Part shown: positions 10,609-19,934 of the stretch, piece after piece | Numbering within the stretch: position 1 is the first letter of the stretch | Layout of the letters: each line of letters opens with the position of its first letter | Source of the DNA: Aquipseudomonas alcaligenes NBRC 14159 | GTDB taxonomy: Bacteria; Pseudomonadota; Gammaproteobacteria; Pseudomonadales; Pseudomonadaceae | DNA: 64,000 nt | Assembly: GCF_000467105.1 (NCBI RefSeq) | Contig: NZ_BATI01000010.1 | Coordinates: 122,153 to 186,152, forward strand | Direction: 5' to 3' | Notes under the pieces: generated by a model | Databases searched by the model: none | The model's input: the letters and a program-made list of their open reading frames with translations, nothing else | What the model was told of the DNA's origin: nothing | Translations under genes and position numbers: made by a program

Positions 10609-12546
10609 ATGTTCGAAATCAGCCTTCACCCGGTCAAGGATGAGGTGCGCCAGCGCGCGCACCTGGACAACGAGGCTTACCAGCGTCTCTATCGCCAGTC
10701 CATCGAACAGCCGGATGCATTCTGGGGCGAGCAGGCGCGCCAGTTCCTGCACTGGTTCAAGCCCTGGGACCGCGTGCAGCACTGCGACCTGACCCAGGGT
10801 GAGGCCCAGTGGTTCGCCGGTGGCCAGCTCAACGTCGCCCACAACTGCATCGACCGCCACCTGCCGCAGCGCGGCGAACAGATCGCCATCATCTGGGAAG
10901 GCGACAATCCGGCCGAATCGGCGCACATCACCTACAACAAGCTGCACCACAACGTCAGCCGTCTGGCCAACGTGCTGAAGAGCCGCGGCGTGCAGAAGGG
11001 CGACCGGGTGTGCATCTACATGCCGATGATCCCCGAAGCGGCCTACGCCATGCTGGCCTGCGCACGCATCGGCGCCATCCACTCGGTGGTGTTCGGCGGC
11101 TTCTCCCCGGACGCCCTGCGCGACCGCATCCTCGATGCCGACTGCCGCACCGTGATCACCGCCGACGAGGGCGTGCGCGGCGGCAAGTACGTGCCGCTGA
11201 AGAACAACGTCGACAAGGCCCTGCAGAGCTGCCCGAAGGTCAGCACCGTGGTGGTGGTCGAGCGTACCCAGGGCGAGATCGCCTGGGTGGAGGGTCGCGA
11301 CCTCTGGTACCACCAGGCGCTCAAGGAGGCCAGCGGCGACTGCCCGGCCGAGCCGATGGACGCCGAGGACCCGCTGTTCATCCTCTATACGTCGGGATCG
11401 ACCGGCAAACCCAAGGGCGTGCTGCACACCACCGGCGGCTACCTGCTGGGCGCGGCGATGACCCACAAGTACGTATTCGACTACCACGAGGGCGACATCT
11501 ACTGGTGCACCGCCGACGTCGGCTGGGTCACCGGCCACAGCTACATCGTCTACGGGCCGCTGGCCAACGGCGCCACCACCCTGATGTTCGAAGGCGTGCC
11601 CAACTACCCGGACGCCTCGCGCTTCTGGCAGGTAATCGACAAGCACCAGGTAAACATCTTCTACACCGCACCGACCGCCCTGCGCGCGCTGATGCGCGAG
11701 GGTGAAGGCCCGGTCAAGGCCACTTCGCGTTCGAGCCTGCGCCTGCTCGGCTCGGTGGGCGAGCCGATCAACCCGGAAGCCTGGGAGTGGTACTACCACG
11801 TGGTCGGCGATACCCGCTGCCCGATCGTCGACACCTGGTGGCAGACCGAAACCGGCTCGATCCTGATCACCCCGCTGCCCGGTGCCACCGACCTCAAGCC
11901 CGGCTCGGCGACCCGGCCGTTCTTCGGCGTACAGCCGGTGCTGCTCGACGAGCAGGGCAAGGAAATCGAGGGCCCCGGCGCTGGCGTCCTGGCTATCAAG
12001 GCCAGCTGGCCGAGCCAGATCCGCAGCGTCTACGGCGACCACCAGCGGATGATCGACACCTACTTCAAGCCCTACCCCGGCTACTACTTCACCGGCGACG
12101 GCGCGCGCCGCGATGAAGACGGCTACTGGTGGATCACTGGCCGCGTCGACGATGTGATCAACGTTTCCGGCCATCGCATCGGTACCGCCGAGGTGGAGAG
12201 CGCCCTGGTCCTGCATGACGCGGTGGCCGAGGCGGCGGTGGTCGGCTACCCGCACGACGTGAAGGGCCAGGGCATCTACGCCTATGTCACCCTGATGAAA
12301 GGCAGCGAGCCGAGCGAGGCACTGACCAAGGAGCTGCTGGCCCTGGTCGGCAAGGAAATCGGCAGCTTCGCCAAGCCGGAGCTGATCCAGTGGGCGCCAG
12401 GCCTGCCCAAGACCCGCTCGGGCAAGATCATGCGCCGCATCCTGCGCAAGATCGCCTGCAACGAGCTGGACAACATGGGCGATACCTCGACCCTAGCCGA
12501 CCCCTCGGTGGTCGACAGCCTGATCGAACGGCGCCTCAACCGCTGA
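10609..12546 (+). CDS. acs: Acetyl-CoA synthetase
   Basis: This AMP-forming ligase activates acetate to acetyl-CoA. The 645 residues match the family. Motifs seen are the adenylate-forming P-loop [20 protein letters not shown], the hinge region [15 protein letters not shown], and [11 protein letters not shown] holding Lys606, the lysine whose acetylation silences the enzyme in other bacteria. The start follows a CA-rich site suited to Hfq/Crc repression, and a perfect palindrome lies further upstream, so it looks subject to both transcript-level and translational control. The next gene starts 59 bases after its stop. Confidence 0.97.
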   Translation: MFEISLHPVKDEVRQRAHLDNEAYQRLYRQSIEQPDAFWGEQARQFLHWFKPWDRVQHCDLTQGEAQWFAGGQLNVAHNCIDRHLPQRGEQIAIIWEGDNPAESAHITYNKLHHNVSRLANVLKSRGVQKGDRVCIYMPMIPEAAYAMLACARIGAIHSVVFGGFSPDALRDRILDADCRTVITADEGVRGGKYVPLKNNVDKALQSCPKVSTVVVVERTQGEIAWVEGRDLWYHQALKEASGDCPAEPMDAEDPLFILYTSGSTGKPKGVLHTTGGYLLGAAMTHKYVFDYHEGDIYWCTADVGWVTGHSYIVYGPLANGATTLMFEGVPNYPDASRFWQVIDKHQVNIFYTAPTALRALMREGEGPVKATSRSSLRLLGSVGEPINPEAWEWYYHVVGDTRCPIVDTWWQTETGSILITPLPGATDLKPGSATRPFFGVQPVLLDEQGKEIEGPGAGVLAIKASWPSQIRSVYGDHQRMIDTYFKPYPGYYFTGDGARRDEDGYWWITGRVDDVINVSGHRIGTAEVESALVLHDAVAEAAVVGYPHDVKGQGIYAYVTLMKGSEPSEALTKELLALVGKEIGSFAKPELIQWAPGLPKTRSGKIMRRILRKIACNELDNMGDTSTLADPSVVDSLIERRLNR

Positions 12547-12605
12547 GTGGCGGCGGGGCCCTGCCCCGCTTGATCCGCCCGGCGCCAGCACCGACACTGG
12601 CGGCC

Positions 12606-13505
12606 ATGGAAAGCCTCCGCCGCCAGATCGCCGCCCAGGTGCACAGCCTCACGGGCGCCTCGCTCAACCAGCTCGACCTCGACCAGCCACGAGGCGACCC
12701 CGGCCTGTTCGGGCCCGCCTCGATGGTCTGGGAAGTGCACGCCGACTTCACCTCGATGATGGTCGGCGGCATCGCCGCGCTGCTCCTGCAGATGCTCCAC
12801 CCACTGGCCCTGGCCGGGGTGTGGGACCACTCCAACTTCCGTCAGGACCTGATCGGCCGCCTGCGCCGCACCAGCCTGTTCATCGCTGGCACCAGCTACG
12901 GCGGCGTCGCGGACGCCGAGCGTCTGATCGACAAGGTACGCAGCATCCACCAGCAGGTAGTGGGTCAGGGGCTTGATGGGCGCCCCTATGCCGCCAGTGA
13001 TCCGGCCCTGCTGACCTGGGTGCATGTGGCCGAGGTGCACTGCTTCCTCAACGGCTACCTGCGCTACTGCAATCCTGACCTGCCGGAAGCCGAGCAGGAC
13101 CGCTACTACGCCGAAGTGGCGCTGATCGCCCGGCGCCTCGGCGCGCAGGAGGTCCCCGATTCGCGCCAGGCGGTCGCGGCCTACCTCGAAGCGATGCGCC
13201 CGCAGCTGCTGTGCGACGAACGCACCCGCGAAGTGGTGCGCCTGCTGCACGCTGCGCCGATGCCCAGCCTGCTGGCCCGCCCCTTCGGCGGGCTGATGAT
13301 GCAGGCCAGCTTCGACCTGCTGCCCACCTGGGCCAGCGCCCTGCTCGGCGAGAGCGTTCCGGCCTGGCGCCGCCCGTTGATCCGCGCCGGCGTGCAACGC
13401 ACCGCCCAGCTGTTGCGCTGGGGCGTGGCCGACAACAGCGCAGCGCAGCGCGCCCGGCGGCGACTGCTGACGACTGGCCCGGCAGAGCCCCCTATGCGAC
13501 CATAA
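12606..13505 (+). CDS. MpaB-type oxygenase (DUF2236)
   Basis: The 299-residue protein belongs to the DUF2236 family, which includes fungal MpaB and latex-clearing-type oxygenases. Recognisable parts are the N-terminal stretch [14 protein letters not shown], the Gly/Leu-rich [20 protein letters not shown] with a conserved His, and [14 protein letters not shown] with further histidines that could ligate heme. No signal peptide is seen. ATG 12606 is chosen because the in-frame part upstream overlaps acs. It sits in the same direction between acs and a thiolase, possibly one transcript. Substrate unknown. Confidence 0.8.
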   Translation: MESLRRQIAAQVHSLTGASLNQLDLDQPRGDPGLFGPASMVWEVHADFTSMMVGGIAALLLQMLHPLALAGVWDHSNFRQDLIGRLRRTSLFIAGTSYGGVADAERLIDKVRSIHQQVVGQGLDGRPYAASDPALLTWVHVAEVHCFLNGYLRYCNPDLPEAEQDRYYAEVALIARRLGAQEVPDSRQAVAAYLEAMRPQLLCDERTREVVRLLHAAPMPSLLARPFGGLMMQASFDLLPTWASALLGESVPAWRRPLIRAGVQRTAQLLRWGVADNSAAQRARRRLLTTGPAEPPMRP

Positions 13506-13548
13506 GCGCCTTTCCGGTCACAGCCTGAACCGCATCGAGGACATGAAC

Positions 13549-14730
13549 ATGCAAGACGTTGTCATAGTTGCCGCTACCCGCACCGCCATCGGCAGCTTCC
13601 AGGGCTCCCTGGCCGGCGTTCCCGCCGTCGAGCTGGGCGCCGCCGTGATCAAGCGCCTGCTGGAGCAGAGCGGCCTCGACGGCAGCGAAGTGGATGAAGT
13701 GATCCTCGGCCACGTGCTGACCGCCGGTGCCGGGCAGAACACCGCCCGCCAGGCCGCAATCAAGGCCGGCCTGCCGAATGCCGTACCGGCCATGACCCTG
13801 AACAAGGTCTGCGGCTCCGGCCTCAAGGCCCTGCACCTGGGCGCCCAGGCAATCCGCTGCGGCGACGCCGACGTCATCATCGCCGGCGGCATGGAGAACA
13901 TGAGCCAGGCCCCCTACGTGATGCCTGCGGCCCGTACCGGCCAGCGCATGGGCCACGGCAAGCTGATCGATACCATGATCCAGGATGGCCTGTGGGACGC
14001 CTTCAACGACTACCACATGGGCATCACCGCCGAGAACCTGGTGGACAAGTACGCCATCAGCCGTGAGGAGCAGGACGCCTTCGCCGCCGCCTCGCAGCAG
14101 AAGGCCGTGGCCGCCATCGAGGCCGGGCGCTTCGCCGACGAAATCACGCCGATCCTGATCCCCTCGCGCAAGGGTGACCCGGTCAGCTTCACCCAGGACG
14201 AGCAGCCGCGCGCCGGCACCACGGCCGAGTCGCTGGGCAAGCTCAAGCCGGCGTTCAAGAAGGACGGCAGCGTCACCGCCGGCAACGCCTCCAGCCTCAA
14301 CGACGGCGCCGCCGCCGTGCTGCTGATGAGCGCCGACAAGGCCAAGGCCCTCGGCCTGCCGGTACTGGCGCGGATCGCCGCCTATGCCAACGCCGGCGTC
14401 GACCCGGCGATCATGGGCATCGGCCCGGTCTCCGCCACCCGCCGCTGCCTGGACAAGGCCGGCTGGCAGCTGGCCGACCTCGACCTGATCGAAGCAAACG
14501 AGGCCTTCGCCGCCCAGGCCCTGTCGGTCGGCAAAGAGCTGGGCTGGGACGCGGCCAAGGTCAACGTCAACGGCGGCGCCATAGCCCTCGGCCACCCGAT
14601 CGGCGCCTCCGGCTGCCGCGTGCTGGTGACCCTGCTGCACGAGATGATCAAGCGCGATGCCCAGAAGGGCCTGGCCACCCTGTGCATCGGCGGCGGGCAG
14701 GGCGTAGCCCTGGCCATCGAACGCGCCTGA
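13549..14730 (+). CDS. Acetyl-CoA C-acetyltransferase (thiolase)
   Basis: This enzyme condenses or cleaves acetoacetyl-CoA. The 393 residues carry the thiolase catalytic set in canonical positions: nucleophile Cys88 in NKVCGSG, His349 in [10 protein letters not shown] and Cys379 in CIGGGQG. GAGG at 13537-13540 sits 8 bases before ATG 13549 and only 2 before ATG 13543, which favours the former. The length and motifs are those of the biosynthetic type (AtoB/PhaA/PhbA), so a role in ketone-body or short-chain acyl-CoA metabolism beside acs is reasonable. The precise paralogue cannot be fixed, hence no symbol. Confidence 0.93.
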   Translation: MQDVVIVAATRTAIGSFQGSLAGVPAVELGAAVIKRLLEQSGLDGSEVDEVILGHVLTAGAGQNTARQAAIKAGLPNAVPAMTLNKVCGSGLKALHLGAQAIRCGDADVIIAGGMENMSQAPYVMPAARTGQRMGHGKLIDTMIQDGLWDAFNDYHMGITAENLVDKYAISREEQDAFAAASQQKAVAAIEAGRFADEITPILIPSRKGDPVSFTQDEQPRAGTTAESLGKLKPAFKKDGSVTAGNASSLNDGAAAVLLMSADKAKALGLPVLARIAAYANAGVDPAIMGIGPVSATRRCLDKAGWQLADLDLIEANEAFAAQALSVGKELGWDAAKVNVNGGAIALGHPIGASGCRVLVTLLHEMIKRDAQKGLATLCIGGGQGVALAIERA

Positions 14731-14732
14731 TC

Positions 14733-14794
14733 GTAGGGCGGGTGCAACCCGCGTAGTCGCCCAGTCGCCCGCACGCGGGTTACACCCGCCCTAC
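14733..14794. repeat. REP-type inverted repeat
   Basis: GTAGGGCGGGTGCAACCCGCG (14733-14753) is mirrored imperfectly at 14774-14794 (CGCGGGTTACACCCGCCCTAC). This form is typical of Pseudomonas REP/REPIN elements in intergenic spaces. Confidence 0.8.
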
Positions 14795-14800
14795 AGAATG

Positions 14801-14826
14801 ACGCCGGCCGAGAGCCGGCGTTTTTC
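14801..14826 (+). terminator. Terminator after the thiolase gene
   Basis: ACGCCGGC (14801-14808) pairs with GCCGGCGT (14814-14821), followed by T residues. Confidence 0.85.
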
Positions 14827-14866
14827 TTGGTAAACTGCGCGCCCTTCCCATCCCGAGACGCCGCGC

Positions 14867-15880
14867 ATGTCCTCTCTCGACCAGGCGCTGCGCGCCGCCC
14901 TCGACGCTCGCCAGCCGCTGCTGGCCGAGCTGCACCAGCAGCAGACCGACTGCTACCGCCTGTTCCACGGCAGCCAGGAAGGCGCACCCGGTCTCACCGT
15001 CGACCGCTACGGCGCGCAGCTGATGGTGCAGAGCTTCCACCAGCCGCTTGCGCAGGATGCCCTGCTCGACCTGCATGCGTTGATCAACGCGCAGCTGGGC
15101 CTCGACCTGCAGCTGGTCTACAACGACCGCTCCGGCGGCAACTCGCGCATCGACCGGCGTGACCCGGTGTACCAGGCCACCCCCGAGGCGCTGGAAGACG
15201 GCATCGGCCGGGAATGGGGCCTCAACTACCGGGTGCGCGGTCGCCATCCGGGACAGGACCCGCTGCTGTTCCTCGACCTGCGCGAGGCGCGCGGCTGGGT
15301 CAAGCGCCACAGCGCCGGCAAGCGCGTGCTCAACCTGTTCGCCTACACCTGCGGCGTCGGCCTTTGCGCGGCGGCCGGTGGCGCGCGCGCGGTGCTCAAC
15401 CTGGACTTCGCCGAGGGCAACCTGGCGGTGGGCCGGGAGAACCTGGCGCTCAACCCGGGGCTGGCCATGGACTTCGTACAGTCCGACTACTTCCCGGCCA
15501 TCCGCCAGTTGGCCGGCCTACCCATCGCAACTCGCCGCGGGCACAAGCTGCCGAGCTATCCGCGCCTGGAGCAGCAGCAGTTCGACCTGGTGCTGCTCGA
15601 TCCACCGGCCTGGGCCAAGAGCGCCTTCGGCACCGTCGACCTGCTGCGCGACTACCAGAGCCTGCTCAAGCCGGCGATCCTCGCCACGGCCGAGGATGGC
15701 GTGCTGATCTGCTGCAACAACCTGGCAAAAGTCGAGCTGGAGGAGTGGCGCGATCAGGTGCTGCGCTGCGCCGAGAAACTCGGCCGGCCGGCGCGCGACT
15801 GCGCGCAGCTGCTGCCGGCCGCCGACTTCCCCTCGCGGGATGGCCGGCCACCGCTGAAGACCCTGATCCTGCGCTTCTGA
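14867..15880 (+). CDS. Class I SAM-dependent rRNA-type methyltransferase
   Basis: The 337-residue protein belongs to the RlmI/RlmK-like group (COG1092). The SAM-binding motif I is RVLNLFAYTCGVGLCAAAGG, and the catalytic-loop motif is LVLLDPPAWAKS. The N-terminal region (GSQEGAPGLTVDRYG) matches the strand-rich domain of the family. It lacks the N-terminal PUA domain of full-length RlmI (about 396 residues), so it is a shorter paralogue whose RNA target is unknown. It follows a terminator and stands alone, 89 bases before the DUF748 gene. Confidence 0.85.
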   Translation: MSSLDQALRAALDARQPLLAELHQQQTDCYRLFHGSQEGAPGLTVDRYGAQLMVQSFHQPLAQDALLDLHALINAQLGLDLQLVYNDRSGGNSRIDRRDPVYQATPEALEDGIGREWGLNYRVRGRHPGQDPLLFLDLREARGWVKRHSAGKRVLNLFAYTCGVGLCAAAGGARAVLNLDFAEGNLAVGRENLALNPGLAMDFVQSDYFPAIRQLAGLPIATRRGHKLPSYPRLEQQQFDLVLLDPPAWAKSAFGTVDLLRDYQSLLKPAILATAEDGVLICCNNLAKVELEEWRDQVLRCAEKLGRPARDCAQLLPAADFPSRDGRPPLKTLILRF

Positions 15881-15969
15881 GGCACCCCGGGCGGCACTCT
15901 GATGGCCCACAAAGCGGCAACGGCCATGCCATACTCCAGATTCCACAGACTGGAAGATGACGCCGTACC

Positions 15970-18966
15970 ATGCTCAAAGGATTGCAACGTACCGCCTACG
16001 CCCTGGCCATCGCCCTCGGCCTGTACAGCCTGCTCGGCTTTCTGATCCTGCCCGGCATCGGGCAACGGGTCGCCAACCAGCAGCTGACGCAGCTGGCCAC
16101 CGTTCCGGCGCACCTCGCGCGCGTCGAGCTCAACCCCTTCAGCCTGGAACTGCAGCTCTGGGGCCTGCATATCGGCGAGGCGGAAGAGCCGCAGATCGCC
16201 TTCCAGCGCCTGTATGCCAACCTGCAGCTGGACAGCCTGTGGAGCGGCGCCGTGCACCTGGCCGATATCGAGCTGGAAAAGGCCCACACCGAAGTGCTGT
16301 TCGCCAAGGACGGCACGCTCAACCTGACCGGCCTGTTCAAGCTGCCGCCGTCCGAGGAGAAGCCCGCTACGGAAGAGCCGAGCGAGCCTTTCCCGCTGCG
16401 CATCGGCCGCATCGCCCTGATCGAGAACGGCCTGCACTTCGAGGACCTGCGCCCGAGCGAGCCGGTGGAGTTCGTCTACGACTCGCTGAACCTGGAGCTG
16501 ACCAACCTCAGCACGCTGCCCGACGACAACGCCGACATGCAGATGGTCGCCATCGGCCCGCGCGGCGGCCGCATCGACTGGGAGGGCCAGGTCAGCCTGT
16601 CCCCCATCGCCTCCAAAGGCCAATTGAAGATCAGCGACGGCCAGCTCAAGGGCGTCTGGCCCTACGTGCGCGACGCCGTGCCGCTGGTGCTGGAAGACGG
16701 CGTGCTCGACCTCAGCGCCGAGTATTCGCTGAACCTGGCCAAGGGCACCGAGCTGCAACTGAGCCAGGTCAGTGCCACCCTCGCCCGGTTCGCCATCAAG
16801 AGCCCGGAGGACAAACCCCTGCTACGCCTGGAGCGCCTGGAAGTCGGCGACACCAGCCTAGACCTGGCCAAGCAGCAGGTGGTGATCGGCACCATCCGCA
16901 GCCAGAAGCTTGAGACCTGGGCGGCCCGCGAGAAAGACGGCCAGCTGGACTGGCAGAAGCTGTTCGCCAGCCATAGCCAGCCGACGCCGGCAGCCGCACC
17001 GACACCCACGGCGACGCCTGAAGCTCCGGCGCCAAGCGAGGGAGCGGTCGCAGCGCCTGCCGAGAAGCCCGCAGCGACGCCTGCGGATGCACAGCAGCAG
17101 ACCGCCAGCACCGCGACTCCGGCAGAGCCGGCCAAGCCCTGGCAGGTGCTGTTGCGCGACGTGCAGCTGCGCGACTACCAGATCCACCTGGCCGACCGTG
17201 CCGCCGGCAGCCAGGAAGTGAAGCTCGACCTGGCTCCGCTGAATCTCGACCTCAAGGACTTCGACAGCCTGGGTACCTCGCCCTTCGGCCTCAAGCTGGA
17301 TACCGGGGTCAACAAGAACGGGCAGATTCAGGTCGCCGGCCAGGTGCAGATCAGCCCCACCTGGGCCAAGCTGCAGGTCGTCACCCGCGACATCGACCTG
17401 CGCCTGGCGCAGGCCTACATCAGCCCCTTCGTGCGCCTGGAGCTGCGCAGCGGCATGCTCGGCAGCGACCTGGCCGTCGACCTGAAAAGCGTCGAGCCGC
17501 TGGCCTTCAGCATCGGCGGCAAGGCCGAGGTCAACCAGCTGCATACCCTGGACACCCTCAAGGAGCGCGACTTCCTCAAGTGGCAGCAGCTGGTCGTCGA
17601 AGGTCTCGACTATCGCCATGGCGAGAGCCTGGCTATTGGCAAGGTCAATCTGCAGCAGCCCTATGTGCGCTTCATCATCAACGAAGACCTGACCACCAAC
17701 GTCAACGACCTGATGATCCCGCAGCCGGCAGAGCCCAATGCCAAGGCTGAGCCGGCCGGCAAGCCGCTGCCGATCCGTATCGGCGGTATCGCCATCAAGG
17801 ATGGCTCGGCCAACTTCGCCGACTTCAGCCTGACGCCCAACTTCGCCACCGCCATTCAGCAGCTCAACGGCCAGATCGGTACCCTCGACAACCAGAGCCC
17901 GAAAACTGCTGACGTCGATATCAAGGGCAAGGTCGACAAGTACGCGCCGGTCAGCATCAAGGGCCAGCTGACGCCGTTCGACCCGATGAACAGCCTGGAC
18001 ATCGCCACCAGCTTCAAGAACGTCGAGCTGACCACCCTCACCCCCTACTCCGGCAAGTTCGCCGGCTACCGTATCCGCAAGGGCCGGCTCAACCTCGACC
18101 TGCACTACCGCATCGAGAAGGGCCAGCTGAACGCCGAGAACAAACTGCTGCTGGAAGACCTGCAGCTGGGCGAGCAGGTGGACAGCAAGGACGCCGTGGA
18201 CCTGCCGATCCGCCTGGCCGTGGCGCTGCTCAAGGACACCCAGGGCAACATCGACATCCAGCTGCCGGTGCAGGGCGACCTGAACAACCCCGAGTTCAGC
18301 GTCATGCCCATCGTCTGGCAGACCCTGCGCAACCTGGTGCTGCGTGCCGCCCAGGCGCCCTTCAAGTTCATCGCCGGCCTGGTCGGTGGTGGCGACGTCG
18401 ACCTCAGCCAGGTGCAGTTCGCTGCCGGTAGCGACGAACTGGATGGCGCGGCGCAGAAGACTCTGGACACCCTGGCCGCCGCCCTCAAGGAGCGTCCGGT
18501 ACTGCGCCTGGAAGTCGAAGGCATGAGCGCCGCCGCCAGCGATGGTCCGCTGCTGGCGGAACAGCGTCTGGAGCGCGAGTACCAGAGCACCCAGTACAAG
18601 ATCCTCCAGCGCGGTGGCGAGAAGGTGCCTGCCACGCCCGAGGAGCTGGTGGTCGAGGAGGACGACAAGGCCGTGCTGCTGGAAGGCATCTACCGTACGC
18701 GCCTCAAGCAACAGCCGCCGGCCGAGTGGAAGGAGTTGCCGGACGAGGAGCGCACGGCGAAAATGCGCGCCGCCGTACTGCAGTCCTGGGCCAAGAGCGA
18801 ACTGCTGCTGCGCCAGCTGGGCCAGGCGCGGGCAGCCAGTATCAAGGACTATCTGGTGGAGCGTGGCGGTCTGGAGGACCAGCGCATCTACCTGCTCGAC
18901 GTTGGCCTGGTTCAGGAACAGGCCAGCGCCCAGGTGGCCAGTGCATTACATCTAGGGAGTCTGTAA
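15970..18966 (+). CDS. AsmA-like DUF748 envelope protein
   Basis: A 998-residue protein of the DUF748 family, related to AsmA/TamB-type proteins that bridge the envelope and are linked to lipid transport. One N-terminal membrane helix (residues 8-30, ALAIALGLYSLLGFLIL) anchors it in the inner membrane; the rest would be periplasmic, rich in beta repeats. A Pro/Ala/Thr-rich linker spans roughly residues 337-392. The C-terminal 190 residues have an OmpA-like look (LDTLAAALKERPVLRLEVEG). Its TAA overlaps the ATG of the next gene (TAATG), so it is coupled to the DUF2845 genes. Exact function unknown. Confidence 0.85.
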   Translation: MLKGLQRTAYALAIALGLYSLLGFLILPGIGQRVANQQLTQLATVPAHLARVELNPFSLELQLWGLHIGEAEEPQIAFQRLYANLQLDSLWSGAVHLADIELEKAHTEVLFAKDGTLNLTGLFKLPPSEEKPATEEPSEPFPLRIGRIALIENGLHFEDLRPSEPVEFVYDSLNLELTNLSTLPDDNADMQMVAIGPRGGRIDWEGQVSLSPIASKGQLKISDGQLKGVWPYVRDAVPLVLEDGVLDLSAEYSLNLAKGTELQLSQVSATLARFAIKSPEDKPLLRLERLEVGDTSLDLAKQQVVIGTIRSQKLETWAAREKDGQLDWQKLFASHSQPTPAAAPTPTATPEAPAPSEGAVAAPAEKPAATPADAQQQTASTATPAEPAKPWQVLLRDVQLRDYQIHLADRAAGSQEVKLDLAPLNLDLKDFDSLGTSPFGLKLDTGVNKNGQIQVAGQVQISPTWAKLQVVTRDIDLRLAQAYISPFVRLELRSGMLGSDLAVDLKSVEPLAFSIGGKAEVNQLHTLDTLKERDFLKWQQLVVEGLDYRHGESLAIGKVNLQQPYVRFIINEDLTTNVNDLMIPQPAEPNAKAEPAGKPLPIRIGGIAIKDGSANFADFSLTPNFATAIQQLNGQIGTLDNQSPKTADVDIKGKVDKYAPVSIKGQLTPFDPMNSLDIATSFKNVELTTLTPYSGKFAGYRIRKGRLNLDLHYRIEKGQLNAENKLLLEDLQLGEQVDSKDAVDLPIRLAVALLKDTQGNIDIQLPVQGDLNNPEFSVMPIVWQTLRNLVLRAAQAPFKFIAGLVGGGDVDLSQVQFAAGSDELDGAAQKTLDTLAAALKERPVLRLEVEGMSAAASDGPLLAEQRLEREYQSTQYKILQRGGEKVPATPEELVVEEDDKAVLLEGIYRTRLKQQPPAEWKELPDEERTAKMRAAVLQSWAKSELLLRQLGQARAASIKDYLVERGGLEDQRIYLLDVGLVQEQASAQVASALHLGSL

Positions 18967-19256
18967 TGAAGGGAAATCTGCTACTCGTCACGTTGGCACT
19001 GGCCTGCGGCTTGGCCGAAGCCGGTACGCTGCGCTGCGGCAGCAAGCTGGTCAACGAAGGTGATCGCGCCTTCGAGGTGGAGCGCAAGTGCGGCAAACCC
19101 GCACGCACCGATCTGGTCGGCTACACCGGCGGCTACTACGGGGATCGGGAAATGGTGATCGAGGAGTGGGTGTACGGCCCCACCAACGGCATGCTCAGCA
19201 TCCTCACGTTCCAGGGCAACCGCCTGACCCGCATCGAGACCAAACGCGCCGACTGA
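18966..19256 (+). CDS. DUF2845 secreted protein, copy 1
   Basis: A 96-residue protein with a signal peptide (MKGNLLLVTLALACGLAEA, cut before GTLRC). The mature part has the family pattern TLRCGSKLVNEGD, ERKCGKPARTD, EEWVYGP and a final NRLTRIETKRAD. Two conserved cysteines could form a disulfide in the periplasm. The start overlaps the stop of the DUF748 gene. It is the first of three tandem paralogues. Function unknown. Confidence 0.85.
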   Translation: MKGNLLLVTLALACGLAEAGTLRCGSKLVNEGDRAFEVERKCGKPARTDLVGYTGGYYGDREMVIEEWVYGPTNGMLSILTFQGNRLTRIETKRAD

Positions 19257-19309
19257 CAGCCGCAGGCCCAGGATGTAGGCTGCGCATGTCTACATCACGG
19301 CACCCGCTC

Positions 19310-19615
19310 ATGCCCTCCAGACTCGTTCTCCCGCTCATCGGCCTGCTGCTGGCCAGCACCGCCGAAGCGGGCTCGACACTGCGCTGCGGCAGCAAGCTGA
19401 TCAGCCTCGAAGACCATGCCGAGGAAGTCGCCGCCAAGTGCGGAGCGCCGGCGCGGCGCGACTTCCTCGGTTACAAGGAGGTGGTCGACTACTACGGCTT
19501 CGTCACTGAAGTCGCCTTGGAAGAGTGGGTCTACGGGCCGAAGAACGGCATGCTGTATTTCCTGCGCTTCGAAGGCAATCGCGTCACCAAGATCGAAAGT
19601 AAACGCGGTCGCTGA
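19310..19615 (+). CDS. DUF2845 secreted protein, copy 2
   Basis: A 101-residue paralogue of its neighbours, with a signal peptide ending TAEAG and mature motifs TLRCGSKLIS, AAKCGAPARRD, EEWVYGPKNGMLYFL and NRVTKIESKRGR. ATG 19310 gives a normal signal peptide; an in-frame ATG at 19286 would add eight residues. It is separated from copy 1 by 53 bases, the widest gap in this group. Function unknown. Confidence 0.83.
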   Translation: MPSRLVLPLIGLLLASTAEAGSTLRCGSKLISLEDHAEEVAAKCGAPARRDFLGYKEVVDYYGFVTEVALEEWVYGPKNGMLYFLRFEGNRVTKIESKRGR

Positions 19616-19643
19616 CCGCCAAAACAGAACAAGGATGCTCGAC

Positions 19644-19934
19644 ATGCGAAAACCGCTACTGACCGCCCTCCTCGTCCTCACCAGCCTGCACGCTCAGGCG
19701 GCCACACTGCGCTGCGAACACGGCATCGCCGACAAGGGCGACCGTACCACCGAGGTGCTGCAGAAGTGCGGCACACCGGTCAGCCAGGCGGTTACCGGTC
19801 ATACCCTGGATCGCAATGGCAAGGTGCAGTACATCAAGGAGGAATGGGTCTACAGCCGTGACAACGGCATGCTGTACTTCCTGCAGTTCGAGGGTGAGCG
19901 ACTGGTTCGCGTCGACAGCAAGCGTGGTGGCTGA
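19644..19934 (+). CDS. DUF2845 secreted protein, copy 3
   Basis: A 96-residue paralogue with a signal peptide (MRKPLLTALLVLTSLHAQA) and the same ending (GMLYFLQFEGERLVRVDSKRGG). It is the most divergent copy: TLRCEHGIADKGD replaces the CGSKL form, but both cysteines are kept. AAGGA at 19631-19635 sets the start at 19644. Its TGA overlaps the ATG of the rhomboid gene, so the two are translationally coupled. Function unknown. Confidence 0.83.
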   Translation: MRKPLLTALLVLTSLHAQAATLRCEHGIADKGDRTTEVLQKCGTPVSQAVTGHTLDRNGKVQYIKEEWVYSRDNGMLYFLQFEGERLVRVDSKRGG

